Source: Bradyrhizobium tropiciagri
GTDB taxonomy: Bacteria > Pseudomonadota > Alphaproteobacteria > Rhizobiales > Xanthobacteraceae
Assembly: GCF_018130545.1 (NCBI RefSeq)
Contig: NZ_JAFCKF010000001.1
Coordinates: forward strand, 992,001 to 1,056,000
Direction of reading: 5' to 3'
Length of the DNA: 64,000 nt
The translations under genes were made by a program, and so were the position numbers. A model generated the notes under the pieces. That model saw nothing but the letters and a program-made list of their open reading frames with translations. It was not told the origin of the DNA and ran no database searches. Positions 7,644-17,353 of the stretch are shown piece after piece (the stretch's first letter is position 1; every line of letters starts with the position of its first letter).

Positions 7644-8888
7644 TCATCTGCCCTTGGTCGGGATCTTGTTGTAGGGCACGTCCTTGTCGACGCGGATATC
7701 ACCGGGCAGGCCCAGCACGCGCTCGGCGATGATGTTGCGCAGGATCTCGTCGGTGCCACCGGCGATGCGCATCGAAGGCGATGACAACAGCATTTGCTGG
7801 AACTGACCGTTGGCCTGCTCTTCATCGGCGCCGGTGAGGCTGCCGGCCGCGCCCTCGAGATCCATCGCATAGGTCGCGATGTCCTGCAGCATCAGGCCGG
7901 AGACCAGCTTGCCGATGGAGTTTTCCGGACCCGGGCGTTCGCCCTTCGACAGCGCCGAGATCGCGCGATAGCTGGTGTATTTCAGCCCGCTCGCCTTCAC
8001 CGCCCAGCTCGCAAGCTTGGAGCGCACCGCCGGATCGTCGATCGCGAGACCGTCTTCCAGCATCAGATTGGAGCAGAACTCGAACATCTCGGGTACGCCG
8101 GTGGCGAGCCGCGACCCGATCGACATGCGCTCGTTCATCAGCGTGGTCAGCGACACGCTCCAGCCCTCGCCGACGGCGCCGAGGCGCTGGCTGTCCGGGA
8201 TCACGACGTCGGTGAAATAGACCTCGTTGAACTCCTGCATGCCGTTGGCCTGCTTGATCGGTCTGACCTCGACGCCGGGGCTCTTCATGTCGAGGAAGAA
8301 CATCGTGAGGCCCTTGTGCTTGGGCACATTGGGATCAGTGCGCGCGATCAACAGGCCGTAGTCGGAGTAATGCGCGCCCGAGGTCCAGATCTTCTGGCCG
8401 TTGACGACCCAATTGTCGCCCTTCTTCTCGGCGCGGGTGCGCAGTCCCGCGACGTCGGAGCCGGCCGACGGTTCGGAGAACAACTGACACCAGATCTCTT
8501 CGCCGGAAGCGAGCTTCGGCAGATAGCGGCGCTTGGCGTCTTCGCTGCCCCACGCCATCACGGTCGGGCCGCACATGCCCTCGCCGATCTGGAACGGCTG
8601 GGTCAATTTGCCGTAGACGCCCTCTTCCTGCTGCCAGATCACGCGCTCGATCGGCGTCGCGCCGCGGCCGCCATATTCCTTCGGCCAATGCAGGCAGGCC
8701 CAGCCGCCCTCGGCCTTCTTCTTCTGCCAGGCCTTGCCGACCTCGACCATGTCGTGCTTGGCGAGCCGGATGCGGCCGAGCGAGGATTTTGACAGTTCCT
8801 CCTCGAACTCCTTCGGCGCATTGGCGGCGATCCACTTGCGGGCGATGGCGCGGAATTCGGCTTCCTGCGGCGTGTCATCGAAATTCAT
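7644..8888 (-). CDS. Acyl-CoA dehydrogenase (paralogue A)
   Basis: A 414-residue flavoenzyme of the acyl-CoA dehydrogenase family. The N-terminal helical domain contains WPKEYGGRGATPIERVIW. The middle beta domain carries the FAD-contacting WCQLFSEPSAGSDVAGLRTR and WTSGAHYSDYGLLIARTD, and the C-terminal domain has GGTDEILRNIIAERVLGLP. The Glu of GGTDE is a possible base position, but the catalytic Glu is family-dependent. It is strikingly similar to the next gene (8918-10165), sharing long identical blocks, so they are tandem paralogues. Such pairs often form hetero-oligomers acting on bulky acyl-CoAs. It oxidises an acyl-CoA to the 2-enoyl-CoA; the acyl group is unknown. Confidence 0.88.
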   Translation of the reverse strand: MNFDDTPQEAEFRAIARKWIAANAPKEFEEELSKSSLGRIRLAKHDMVEVGKAWQKKKAEGGWACLHWPKEYGGRGATPIERVIWQQEEGVYGKLTQPFQIGEGMCGPTVMAWGSEDAKRRYLPKLASGEEIWCQLFSEPSAGSDVAGLRTRAEKKGDNWVVNGQKIWTSGAHYSDYGLLIARTDPNVPKHKGLTMFFLDMKSPGVEVRPIKQANGMQEFNEVYFTDVVIPDSQRLGAVGEGWSVSLTTLMNERMSIGSRLATGVPEMFEFCSNLMLEDGLAIDDPAVRSKLASWAVKASGLKYTSYRAISALSKGERPGPENSIGKLVSGLMLQDIATYAMDLEGAAGSLTGADEEQANGQFQQMLLSSPSMRIAGGTDEILRNIIAERVLGLPGDIRVDKDVPYNKIPTKGR

Positions 8889-8917
8889 GGCGAACCTCTC
8901 TCGCTGTTCCGGCGCTG

Positions 8918-10165
8918 TTACGCGCGGCCCTTGGTCGGGATCTTGTTGAAGGGAACGTCCTTGTCGACCCTGATGTCGCCGGGCAGGCCCAGCACGCGCT
9001 CGGCGATGATGTTGCGCATGATCTCGTCGGTGCCGCCTTCGACGCGGGTGCCCGGCGCACGCAGCAGCATCGCCTGGAATTTGCCGGCGACCTCGGCGTC
9101 CTCGGGTCCGCTCAGCGCACCGGCGGCGCCTTGCAGGTCGAGCGCGTAGGTCGCGACGTCCTGGATCATCGAACCGGCGACCAGCTTGCCGATCGAGTTC
9201 TCCGGTCCCGGACGCTCGCCCTTCGACAGCGCGGAGATCGCGCGCATGCTGGTGTACTTCAGCCCGCTCGCCTTCACCGCCCAGTTCGCAAGCCTGGAGC
9301 GCACCGCGCGGTTTTCGATCGCCGGGCCGTCCTCCAGCATCAGGCTGTTGCAGAAGTCGAACAGCTCGGGGAAGCCGGTGGCGACACCGGCGCCGATCGA
9401 CATCCGCTCGTTCATCAGCGTGGTCAGCGACACGTTCCAGCCGTCGTTGACATTACCAAGCCGCTGCGAGTCCGGAATCCGCACTTCGGTGAAATAGACC
9501 TCGTTGAAGTCGGAGGCGCCGCTCGCCTGCTTGATCGGCCTGACCTCAACGCCCGGGCTCTTCATGTCCAGGAAGAACATGGTGAGACCCTTGTGCTTCG
9601 CGACCGTCGGATCCGTGCGGGTCAACAGGATGCCGTAGTCGGAATAATGCGCGCCCGAGGTCCAGATCTTCTGGCCGTTGATCACCCATTCGTCGCCATG
9701 CTTCTCGGCGCGGGTGCGCAGACCTGCGACGTCGGAGCCGCCGGCCGGCTCGGAGAACAACTGGCACCAGACTTTCTCGCCGGAGGCGAGCGGCGGCAGA
9801 TATTTGCGCTTCTGCTCCTCGCCGGCGAACGCCATCATGGTCGGACCGCACATGCCGTGGCCGATGATGAACATCGAGCTGAGGCGGCCGAACGGGCCCT
9901 CCTCCTGCTGCCAGATCACGCGCTCGATCGGCGACGAACCGCGGCCGCCATACTCCTTCGGCCAGTGCAGGCAGGCCCAGCCGGCATCGGCTTTCTTCTT
10001 CTGCCAGGCCTTGGCGACCTCGAGAATGTTGGCGCCCTTGAGCGCAACGCGGCCGAGCGAGGCCTTGCGCAACTCGTCTTCATATTGCTTGGGCGCATTG
10101 GCCGCGATCCAGGCTTTCGCCTCGGCGCGGAATGCGGCCTCCTGCGGGGTGTCATCGAAATTCAT
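8918..10165 (-). CDS. Acyl-CoA dehydrogenase (paralogue B)
   Basis: A 415-residue tandem paralogue of the gene at 7644-8888, from which it is separated by 29 bases. Shared blocks include MNFDDTPQEA, GWACLHWPKEYGGRG, WCQLFSEP-GGSDVAGLRTR, KHKGLTMFFLDMKSPGVEVR and ERVLGLPGDIRVDKDVP. Differences cluster in loops such as GADEEQANGQFQQ versus GPEDAEVAGKFQA, which suggests divergence of substrate range or specialisation of subunits. It is the middle gene of a run of three dehydrogenases on the minus strand and probably acts in the same beta-oxidation step or complex. FAD is the expected cofactor and ETF the electron acceptor. Confidence 0.88.
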   Translation of the reverse strand: MNFDDTPQEAAFRAEAKAWIAANAPKQYEDELRKASLGRVALKGANILEVAKAWQKKKADAGWACLHWPKEYGGRGSSPIERVIWQQEEGPFGRLSSMFIIGHGMCGPTMMAFAGEEQKRKYLPPLASGEKVWCQLFSEPAGGSDVAGLRTRAEKHGDEWVINGQKIWTSGAHYSDYGILLTRTDPTVAKHKGLTMFFLDMKSPGVEVRPIKQASGASDFNEVYFTEVRIPDSQRLGNVNDGWNVSLTTLMNERMSIGAGVATGFPELFDFCNSLMLEDGPAIENRAVRSRLANWAVKASGLKYTSMRAISALSKGERPGPENSIGKLVAGSMIQDVATYALDLQGAAGALSGPEDAEVAGKFQAMLLRAPGTRVEGGTDEIMRNIIAERVLGLPGDIRVDKDVPFNKIPTKGRA

Positions 10166-10178
10166 GACGGTCCCTCGC

Positions 10179-11306
10179 TTACGCCGCGTTCTTCTTGCGC
10201 ATGCGATCGATCAGGGCGTCTTCCCAGTAGGACAGGCTGCCGAGACCGAGCGCCACCGCATTGGCGCGGCGGTAGTACATGTGGCAGTCGAACTCCCAGG
10301 TGAAGCCCATGCCGCCATGAACCTGGATGTTGTTCTTGGCGCAATGCTGGAACGCCTGCGTCGCGCTGATGCGCGCGGCGGCAGCGGCTTCCGGCAACTC
10401 GCCGGCATTGGTCGAAAGCGCCCAGGCGCCGTAGTAGCAGTTCGAGCGCGCCAGCGTCGCCGAGACGTACATGTCGGCCAGCATGTGCTTGACCGCCTGG
10501 AACGAGCCGATCGGACGGCCGAACGCGATACGGTCGAGCGCATAGTCGCGGCCCATCTCCAGCGCGCGGTCAGCGCCGCCGACCTGCTCGAACGCGGTCA
10601 ACACAGCCGCGCGATCCAGCACCTGGGTGATGACGCCCCAGCCCTCGCCGGCCGCGCCGAGCGGCTCGGCCTTGGCGTCCTTGAAAGTGAACTCGGCCTG
10701 GCCGCGGGTGAGATCGATGTTGGTCAGCGACTTGACCTCGACACCGCCGGCCTTGAGATCGACGATGAACAGAGAAATGTCGGACTCACGTCCGCTCGAA
10801 CCGGTGCGCGCGGCAACGACAGCGAAGTCGGCGATCGCGCCATCCGGCACCGGCTTCTTGACGCCGTTCAGCACGCCGCCATTGGCCGTGACCTTGACCG
10901 CCTTCGGCGACGGATTGCCCTTGCCCTCGAACAGCGCCAGCGTGCCGATGGCGTCGCCCGAGGCGATCTTCGGCAGCCACTTCTGCTTCTGCGCGTCACT
11001 GCCTGCGATCAGGATCGCTTCGGCAGCGAGATAGACGGTCGAAGAGAACGGCACCGGCGCCAGCGCGCGGCCCATTTCCTCCGCGATCACGCAGAGCTCC
11101 AGATGGCCGGCACCCGCGCCGCCGAACTGTTCCGGGATCGCAACGCCAAGGAAACCCATCTCGGCGAGGCCCTTCCACAACGACTTGTCGTAGGGCGCCT
11201 TGCCGTCGAGCACTTCACGCACGGCCTTCGGCGGACATTGTTCGCTCAGGAATTTCCGCGCCTCGTCGCGCATCTGCTTCTGTTCGTCGGAGAAATCGAA
11301 ATTCAT
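10179..11306 (-). CDS. Acyl-CoA dehydrogenase (third, shorter type)
   Basis: A 375-residue acyl-CoA dehydrogenase distinct from the two paralogues downstream. It begins MNFDFSDEQKQMRDEARKFL and has GLAEMGFLGVAIPEQFGGAG, a degenerate middle domain and GRDYALDRIAFGRPIGSFQA, with QHCAKNNIQVHGGMGFTWEF near the C-terminus. The GGMGFTWE motif is typical of the partner-type FadE chains seen in aromatic and steroid side-chain catabolism, so it may pair with a neighbouring ACAD; this is an inference. It lies 13 bases upstream of paralogue B, indicating an operon. Confidence 0.86.
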   Translation of the reverse strand: MNFDFSDEQKQMRDEARKFLSEQCPPKAVREVLDGKAPYDKSLWKGLAEMGFLGVAIPEQFGGAGAGHLELCVIAEEMGRALAPVPFSSTVYLAAEAILIAGSDAQKQKWLPKIASGDAIGTLALFEGKGNPSPKAVKVTANGGVLNGVKKPVPDGAIADFAVVAARTGSSGRESDISLFIVDLKAGGVEVKSLTNIDLTRGQAEFTFKDAKAEPLGAAGEGWGVITQVLDRAAVLTAFEQVGGADRALEMGRDYALDRIAFGRPIGSFQAVKHMLADMYVSATLARSNCYYGAWALSTNAGELPEAAAAARISATQAFQHCAKNNIQVHGGMGFTWEFDCHMYYRRANAVALGLGSLSYWEDALIDRMRKKNAA

Positions 11307-11342
11307 GGCGCTACCTTCTCGGTTCTTGTCGTTTCAATTGGC

Positions 11343-11383
11343 CGTCATTCCGGGGCGCGCCTTCCGCGCATCCCGGAATGACG
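11343..11383. repeat. Palindromic repeat CGTCATTCCGGG...CCCGGAATGACG
   Basis: The 12-base ends are perfect inverted complements around a core that contains GCGCGCCTTCCGCGC. The same ends occur at 43539-43578. It lies between the ACAD operon and the CoA-ligase gene and can form a hairpin on either transcript. Confidence 0.75.
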
Positions 11384-11405
11384 AATGGAGAGAGCGTCGG
11401 CTTCA

Positions 11406-13253
11406 TCACAACACGATCACGTCGTCGCCGGGCTTGCCGGCATAAAGCCTCTCCACCAACGCGGCACGGCGTTCGAGGCCGGCGCGCTGGTTGATGTAGC
11501 CCTTGTCGGTGAGCTCGTTGCCGTCGATCGAGGGCGGCTCGACCATCAGCATCGCGCGCGCGATCCGCATGCTGCTGCCGGTGGTGGATGCGTTGTGGGC
11601 CTGCAAGCCCTTCCTGAGGCAGGCAACCACCTCGGGATGCCGGATCACGTCCTCATAGCTCGCCTCAGCATTGCCGACGAGTTGGCGGCACGCATGCAGG
11701 TTCGGCCAGCACAGCAGGCCGATGAACTCGCGATCCTGCCCGGCGACCAGTGCGTCGTGCACAACCGGTGTCGCGGCTGCGATCGCGTCGGTGCGCAGCG
11801 AGCCGACATGGACGAAGGTACCGGTGGTCAGCTTGAAATCCTCGACCACGCGGCCGGCGAAGATGATGCCTTGCAGCGCGTCTTCGGGATCGACGAACAC
11901 GCCGGCATCGCCGATGCAGTAGTAGCCTTCCTCGTCGAACATCTTTGCGGTCAGCTCAGGCTGGCCGAAATAGCCCGGCGTGACATTGACGCCACGCAGC
12001 CGCAATTCGTACTTCGCGCCGCACGGCACCATCTTCAGCTCGACGCCGGGGAACGGCAGGCCGATCAGGCCGACGCGCTCGGTGTCCCAATAGGTGCCGG
12101 TCGAGGTCGGTGCGGTCTCGGTCGAGCCCCAGCCGGTGTAGAACACGATGCGCTCGCCGGTGGTCTTCACCGCCAGGGCCTGCATGCGGTCATAGAGATC
12201 GTCAGGCAGCCGCGCGCCGCCGTAGCCCATGATCGAAAGGTTCTTGAAGAAGCTCGCGCACAGCGCCTCGTCCTTCTCCATGACGGCCGCGAGCGCGGCA
12301 TAGCCCGCCGGCACGTTGGCGTAGTAGGTCGGCGACACTTCGCGCAGGTTCCTGATGGTCTCGTCGAGCTGGCCCGGCATCGGCCGACCGTCGTCGATAT
12401 AGAGCGTGCCGCCATCGACCAGCACCGGATTGAACGCGGCGTTGCCGCCCATTGTGTGATTCCACGGCATCCAGTCGAGCACGGTCGGGATCGGGCCATC
12501 GGATTCCCGCGGACGCACCTGCATCATCATCGCCGCGTTGGCGCACATCATCTGCTGGGTGTTGATGACGGCCTTGGGCATGCCGGTCGAGCCCGAGGTG
12601 AACAACAGCTTGCCGACGGTATCCGGCGTGATCTTCGCGATGGATTCGCCGACCGCAGCCGTCACTGGTGTCGCCGCGAGCTCGGCGAAAGCCACGCTCT
12701 TGATACCCTCGCAGGGGCGCAGGACGTGAACCACCGTGATGCCGGTGAGGTCGATCGCCCTGAGCGCCTTCTCGAAGGCAGGGCCATCCTGCACCATCAC
12801 GACCGCGGGCTTGATCAGGTTGAACAGGTATTTGAGCTTCAGATGATCCTGGCTCATCAGCGAATAGGCCGGCGACACCGGCGCGGCCGGCAGCCGTGCC
12901 TGCATCGCCGCCTGCGTCATCAGCGCGTGCTCGATCGAATTGCCGGACAGGATCGCGACCGGTCGGCCATCGGTCACGCCGAGATCGAGCAGACCTTGCG
13001 TCAGCGCATCGACGGTGCGCTTGGCTTCACCATAGGAGAGCTTGCGCCACTGCCGATCCGGACCGCCGCGCTGCGCCAGCCAGATCCGCGCCGGCGCTTG
13101 CGCTGCCCATTTGGCGAGATAGGCCGGAATATGCGTCTCGTAGGCCTGCAGCGGAATCCGCGACTTCAGGACGACGGTGCCATCTGCACGCCGCTCGACT
13201 GCGATGTCACGTGCGAGCCATTCCACCTTGCGAAAGGCAGGTTTCGTCAGCAT
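11406..13253 (-). CDS. Feruloyl-CoA synthase-like AMP-forming acyl-CoA ligase
   Basis: A 615-residue ANL-superfamily ligase that activates a carboxylic acid to its CoA thioester through an acyl-AMP. Motifs include the P-loop-like LLFTSGSTGMPKAVINTQQ (about residues 205-225), a central WNHTMGGNAAFNPVLVDGG, the adenine-binding YTGWGSTETAP, and the hinge region YYCIGDAGVFVDPEDALQGI. Length and the unusual C-terminal part (AGRVVEDFKLTTGTFVHVG instead of the usual GGxNV motif) match the feruloyl-CoA synthase subfamily. The preceding crotonase and following dehydrogenases suggest phenylpropanoid or similar acid breakdown. The substrate is inferred from subfamily only. Confidence 0.82.
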   Translation of the reverse strand: MLTKPAFRKVEWLARDIAVERRADGTVVLKSRIPLQAYETHIPAYLAKWAAQAPARIWLAQRGGPDRQWRKLSYGEAKRTVDALTQGLLDLGVTDGRPVAILSGNSIEHALMTQAAMQARLPAAPVSPAYSLMSQDHLKLKYLFNLIKPAVVMVQDGPAFEKALRAIDLTGITVVHVLRPCEGIKSVAFAELAATPVTAAVGESIAKITPDTVGKLLFTSGSTGMPKAVINTQQMMCANAAMMMQVRPRESDGPIPTVLDWMPWNHTMGGNAAFNPVLVDGGTLYIDDGRPMPGQLDETIRNLREVSPTYYANVPAGYAALAAVMEKDEALCASFFKNLSIMGYGGARLPDDLYDRMQALAVKTTGERIVFYTGWGSTETAPTSTGTYWDTERVGLIGLPFPGVELKMVPCGAKYELRLRGVNVTPGYFGQPELTAKMFDEEGYYCIGDAGVFVDPEDALQGIIFAGRVVEDFKLTTGTFVHVGSLRTDAIAAATPVVHDALVAGQDREFIGLLCWPNLHACRQLVGNAEASYEDVIRHPEVVACLRKGLQAHNASTTGSSMRIARAMLMVEPPSIDGNELTDKGYINQRAGLERRAALVERLYAGKPGDDVIVL

Positions 13254-13310
13254 CGCGCGTCTCCATCCATTTTGCGTCTCCCGGAATTCTTGTCCTTTGC
13301 GGACTTTTTA

Positions 13311-14117
13311 TCAGCGCCTGATATAGACAGGCTTTCGTTTCTCAAGGAAGGCCTTGATGCCTTCCTGGAAATCTTCGGAGCGACTGCACAGCACCTGGTT
13401 GCGATCCTCCATCGCAATCACGGCCTCGATCGAGCCGGCGTCGACGCTCATGTTGATGCATTCCTTCGAGAGGCGGAGCCCGACCGGTGAGGCCGTCATC
13501 ATCGCGTCGACATAAGGATTGGCCGCGGCATCAAGGTCGGCGGGCTCGACCACCTCGGACACCAACCCGACGGCAAGCGCGCGATCGGCGTTGATGAAGC
13601 GCCCGGTAAGGATCAGTTCGGAGGCCACCGACACGCCGACGAGGCGCGGCAGGAAATAGCTGGTGCCGATGTCGCAGCCGCCAAGCCCGAGCTTGATGAA
13701 GGCGCAATTCATCCGCGCGTTCTTCGCCGCGATGCGGATGTCGGCGGCGAGCGCCAGCGCAAAACCGCCGCCGGCGGCCGCCCCCTGCACCAGCGCGATG
13801 ATCGGCTGCGGACAACGCCGCATCAGCATCACGATGTCGGCAATGCGGCGCTGCGAGTCCAGCGACTCGGTGACCCCAGGCGGCTCGGTCTGCCCACCGC
13901 GGCGCGCCATCGCGTGCTTGAGGTCGAGCCCGGCGCAGAAATTCGCACCGGCACCCTTGAGCACTACGACGCGGGTGTCGCGGTTGCGCTGCAAGCCCTG
14001 GAAGTAGGTGTTGAGCGCATCGATCAGCGAGGGATCGAGCGCGTTGAGGCTGTCGGGACGATTGAGCGTGACCCAATCGACCCCGTCGTGATGTTCGATC
14101 AGCAGCGGATTTGTCAC
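13311..14117 (-). CDS. Enoyl-CoA hydratase/isomerase family protein
   Basis: A 268-residue crotonase with WVTLNRPDSLNALDPSLI, the oxyanion-hole motif GAGANFCAGLDLKHAM near residues 55-70 and QGAAAGGGFALALAADIRIA near 110-128. The catalytic loop reads IKLGLGGCDIGTSYFLPRL: Asp stands where the second Glu of classic hydratases lies, as in dienoyl-CoA-isomerase-like members. It is encoded between the ligase and the SDR in a minus-strand run and probably handles the enoyl-CoA made by the neighbouring dehydrogenases. Confidence 0.84.
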   Translation of the reverse strand: MTNPLLIEHHDGVDWVTLNRPDSLNALDPSLIDALNTYFQGLQRNRDTRVVVLKGAGANFCAGLDLKHAMARRGGQTEPPGVTESLDSQRRIADIVMLMRRCPQPIIALVQGAAAGGGFALALAADIRIAAKNARMNCAFIKLGLGGCDIGTSYFLPRLVGVSVASELILTGRFINADRALAVGLVSEVVEPADLDAAANPYVDAMMTASPVGLRLSKECINMSVDAGSIEAVIAMEDRNQVLCSRSEDFQEGIKAFLEKRKPVYIRR

Positions 14118-14160
14118 ATCTTGCTCCCGCCCGTTCAGCGAACGCGATGCTCGTTGCTAC

Positions 14161-14295
14161 GCCCTCTCCCCTTGTGGGAGAGGGCATGTTCGCTGTCAGC
14201 TTTGCATTCGATTGGGTGAGGGGTCTGTCTCCGCGGAGAGCCCCTCATCCGTCGCGGACTGCGTCCGCGCCACCTTCTCCCACAAGGGGAGAAGG
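14161..14295. repeat. Paired hairpin repeat, CTCTCCC-loop-GGGAGAG type
   Basis: The first hairpin, GCCCTCTCCC-CTTGT-GGGAGAGGGC, is a perfect 10-base stem at 14161-14185. The distal end (about 14273-14295) has CCTTCTCCC and GGGGAGAAGG, and the two ends also pair with each other, so the element can fold as one long structure. A related half occurs near 32340-32362. It lies between the crotonase and SDR genes and may attenuate or terminate transcription. Confidence 0.65.
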
Positions 14296-14316
14296 GAAGT
14301 ACGGCGGAATTCGCCG

Positions 14317-15075
14317 TTAGCGCGGGGCCATGCGGATGGCGCCGTCGAGGCGGATGGTTTCGCCGTTGAGCATCGGGTTCTCGACGATGTGGACGGCGAG
14401 GTTGCCGTACTCCGAAGCATCGCCGAGGCGGGCCGGATGCGGCACCTGGGCACCGAGGCTCTTGCGCGCTTCCTCGTTGAGACCCATCAGCAGCGGCGTC
14501 AGGAACAGGCCGGGTGCGATGGTGTTGACGCGGATCTTCAGGCTGGCGAGGTCGCGCGCGGCCGGCAGCGTGAGACCGACGACGCCGCCCTTCGAGGCCG
14601 CATAGGCGATCTGGCCGATCTGGCCTTCATAGGCCGCGACGGATGCGGTGTTGATCACGACGCCGCGCTCCTCGCCGATCGTCTCGGCGGTGGCGAGACG
14701 CTCGGCGAACAGGCGGAGCACGTTGAAGGTACCGATTAGATTGACATTGATGATGCGGACGAATTTCGCCAGCGGGTACGTTCCGTCCTTGCCGATAATG
14801 CGCTGCGAGCCGCCGATGCCGGCGCAGTTCATCAGCACGCGCGCGATGCCGTGCGCGGCCTCGGCCTTGGCGATCGCCGCCTTGATCGCTTCCTCGTCGG
14901 TGACGTCGGCATGCAGGGCGACGCCCTTCACTTCGGCGGCGACCTTCTCGGCATTTTCCTTGTTCTGGTCGATCACGCCGATCTTGGCGCCCTTCGCAGC
15001 CATGGCGCGCGCGGTTGCGGCACCGAGGCCGGAACCACCACCGGTGATGAGAACGGCAACGTCTTTCAACTGCAT
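14317..15075 (-). CDS. SDR dehydrogenase, 3-hydroxyacyl-CoA dehydrogenase type 2-like
   Basis: A 252-residue classical short-chain dehydrogenase. It has the nucleotide motif TGGGSGLG at about residues 11-18, an Asp at the end of beta-2 (IGVIDQN) that favours NAD, NCAGIG near residue 85, the catalytic Ser in INTASVAAYEG, and the YAASK tetrad motif near 160. The extended insert GSQRIIGKDGTYPLAKFVRI resembles the HSD10-type 3-hydroxyacyl-CoA dehydrogenases. In this cluster it would oxidise the 3-hydroxyacyl-CoA made by the crotonase before thiolysis by the divergent thiolase. Confidence 0.86.
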   Translation of the reverse strand: MQLKDVAVLITGGGSGLGAATARAMAAKGAKIGVIDQNKENAEKVAAEVKGVALHADVTDEEAIKAAIAKAEAAHGIARVLMNCAGIGGSQRIIGKDGTYPLAKFVRIINVNLIGTFNVLRLFAERLATAETIGEERGVVINTASVAAYEGQIGQIAYAASKGGVVGLTLPAARDLASLKIRVNTIAPGLFLTPLLMGLNEEARKSLGAQVPHPARLGDASEYGNLAVHIVENPMLNGETIRLDGAIRMAPR

Positions 15076-15120
15076 GAGAACAACCTTTCCTTGGGCGTTT
15101 CTTCTCTAGACTTGAACTTG

Positions 15121-15849
15121 TTATCCGGCGGCGACCGCTGCCGTTTCCTGATCGGGATTGAGCACGCCGCCGAAGATCAAGGCTTCCATGTGCTTGATGT
15201 ATTCGCGGCAGACCTCGTCGGTGACCGGACCGACGCCGACCGCGCGCGACATCGCGTGGCGGCCGAAGAACAGGTGATCGCAGGCGCCGATCAGGCTGGT
15301 GTAGAACAGCACCGGATCGATCTTGCGGAATTCGCCGGCCTTGATGCCTTCGGCGAGCAGGCGGCGGTGAAAATCCAGCAGCGGCGCGACGAAGAATTTC
15401 GACACTTCGTTGGCGGCGGCCGGCGAGCTCTCATGCAGGAGATAATGGATCAGCCGGTTCATATAGGGGAACTGGTGATAGGCACGGATGATGCCGCCGA
15501 TATGCAGCCGCAGCTTCGCCGACGGCGAGATCGGCTGGCTGATCAGATATTCGAGCTGCGACATCTCGGTGGCGGCGTCGCGCGCCAAGAGCGCCAGCAA
15601 CAGCCCGTCCTTGTTGCCGAAATGATATTTCACCAGCGCGGCGTTGACGCCCGACTTCTGCGCGATGTCGGACAGCGAGACCTCGATCGAGGCGCGCTCG
15701 ATCATCAGCTCGCTGGCTGCGACCAATAGCTTGTCGGCGGTGGCATTTTTGCCGGCCTGAAGTTTCGTCGGTACGCTGGTATTCAACTGCGCTCTGGTCC
15801 CGCTCTGTTTTGGGGCTCGACGGTAAATCGAGGCCGCACATAAGCCCAT
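15121..15849 (-). CDS. TetR family transcriptional regulator
   Basis: A 242-residue TetR-type repressor. An unstructured N-terminal arm (about 30 residues) precedes the helix-turn-helix (ADKLLVAASELMIERASIEV, then DIAQKSGVNAALVKYHFGNK, about residues 38-80), and an all-helical ligand domain makes up the rest. It is divergent from the thiolase gene and adjacent to the SDR, so it is the probable local regulator of the acyl-CoA cluster with an acyl-CoA-type ligand. The start at 15849 is uncertain; in-frame internal starts near the HTH would still leave a whole domain. Confidence 0.85.
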   Translation of the reverse strand: MGLCAASIYRRAPKQSGTRAQLNTSVPTKLQAGKNATADKLLVAASELMIERASIEVSLSDIAQKSGVNAALVKYHFGNKDGLLLALLARDAATEMSQLEYLISQPISPSAKLRLHIGGIIRAYHQFPYMNRLIHYLLHESSPAAANEVSKFFVAPLLDFHRRLLAEGIKAGEFRKIDPVLFYTSLIGACDHLFFGRHAMSRAVGVGPVTDEVCREYIKHMEALIFGGVLNPDQETAAVAAG

Positions 15850-15869
15850 GGCGGGGCTGCACTCAAGAG

Positions 15870-15889
15870 TTAATTGATTGATTGACTAA
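15870..15889. promoter_or_regulatory. TTGA-repeat element in TetR/thiolase intergenic region
   Basis: An AT-rich 20-base stretch, TTAATTGATTGATTGACTAA, carries three phased TTGA units, lies 21 bases upstream of the TetR start and 70 bases upstream of the thiolase ATG. It is only an imperfect palindrome. Position and composition make it a reasonable TetR operator candidate, but the protein-DNA link is an inference. Confidence 0.35.
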
Positions 15890-15958
15890 ATGCTGAGCCG
15901 CCCCTTAAATCTGGCCCAACATACAAACCCCAATCCAGAAACATCAGGGAGATCAGAC

Positions 15959-17131
<1,173 letters not shown>

Positions 17132-17185
17132 GGGGCGCTTGACCTTTAGGATGTGTTTGAGAGGCCGCAAGAGCCTCCGTACAAA

Positions 17186-17337
17186 GGGTGTCGTCCCGGC
17201 CTTGAGCCGGGACCCATAACCACAGGTCGATGTGGTTATGGCGAGCTGAGGCCCCAGCTCATTTCAATAAATAAGATCGGTGGTTATGGGTCCCTGCTCC
17301 CGTGCGCAATTGCGCACTAGGCAGGGACGACCACCCT
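17186..17337. repeat. Long palindromic repeat, GTCGTCCC...GGGACGAC family
   Basis: The outer ends GGGTGTCGTCCC and GGGACGACCACCC are near-complements. Inside, CCATAACCAC and GTGGTTATGG form a second inverted pair, with further GTGGTTATGG copies. It occupies the whole gap between thiolase and the acyl-CoA ligase that is read in the same direction, so it may modulate expression between them. Confidence 0.7.
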
Positions 17338-17353
17338 GTTTGAGGAAACATCT

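Noticed and set aside
8789-13490. Long plus-strand open frames opposite the acyl-CoA dehydrogenase and ligase genes
   Set aside because: Low-complexity antisense translations without motifs; the minus-strand genes have clear family signatures throughout.
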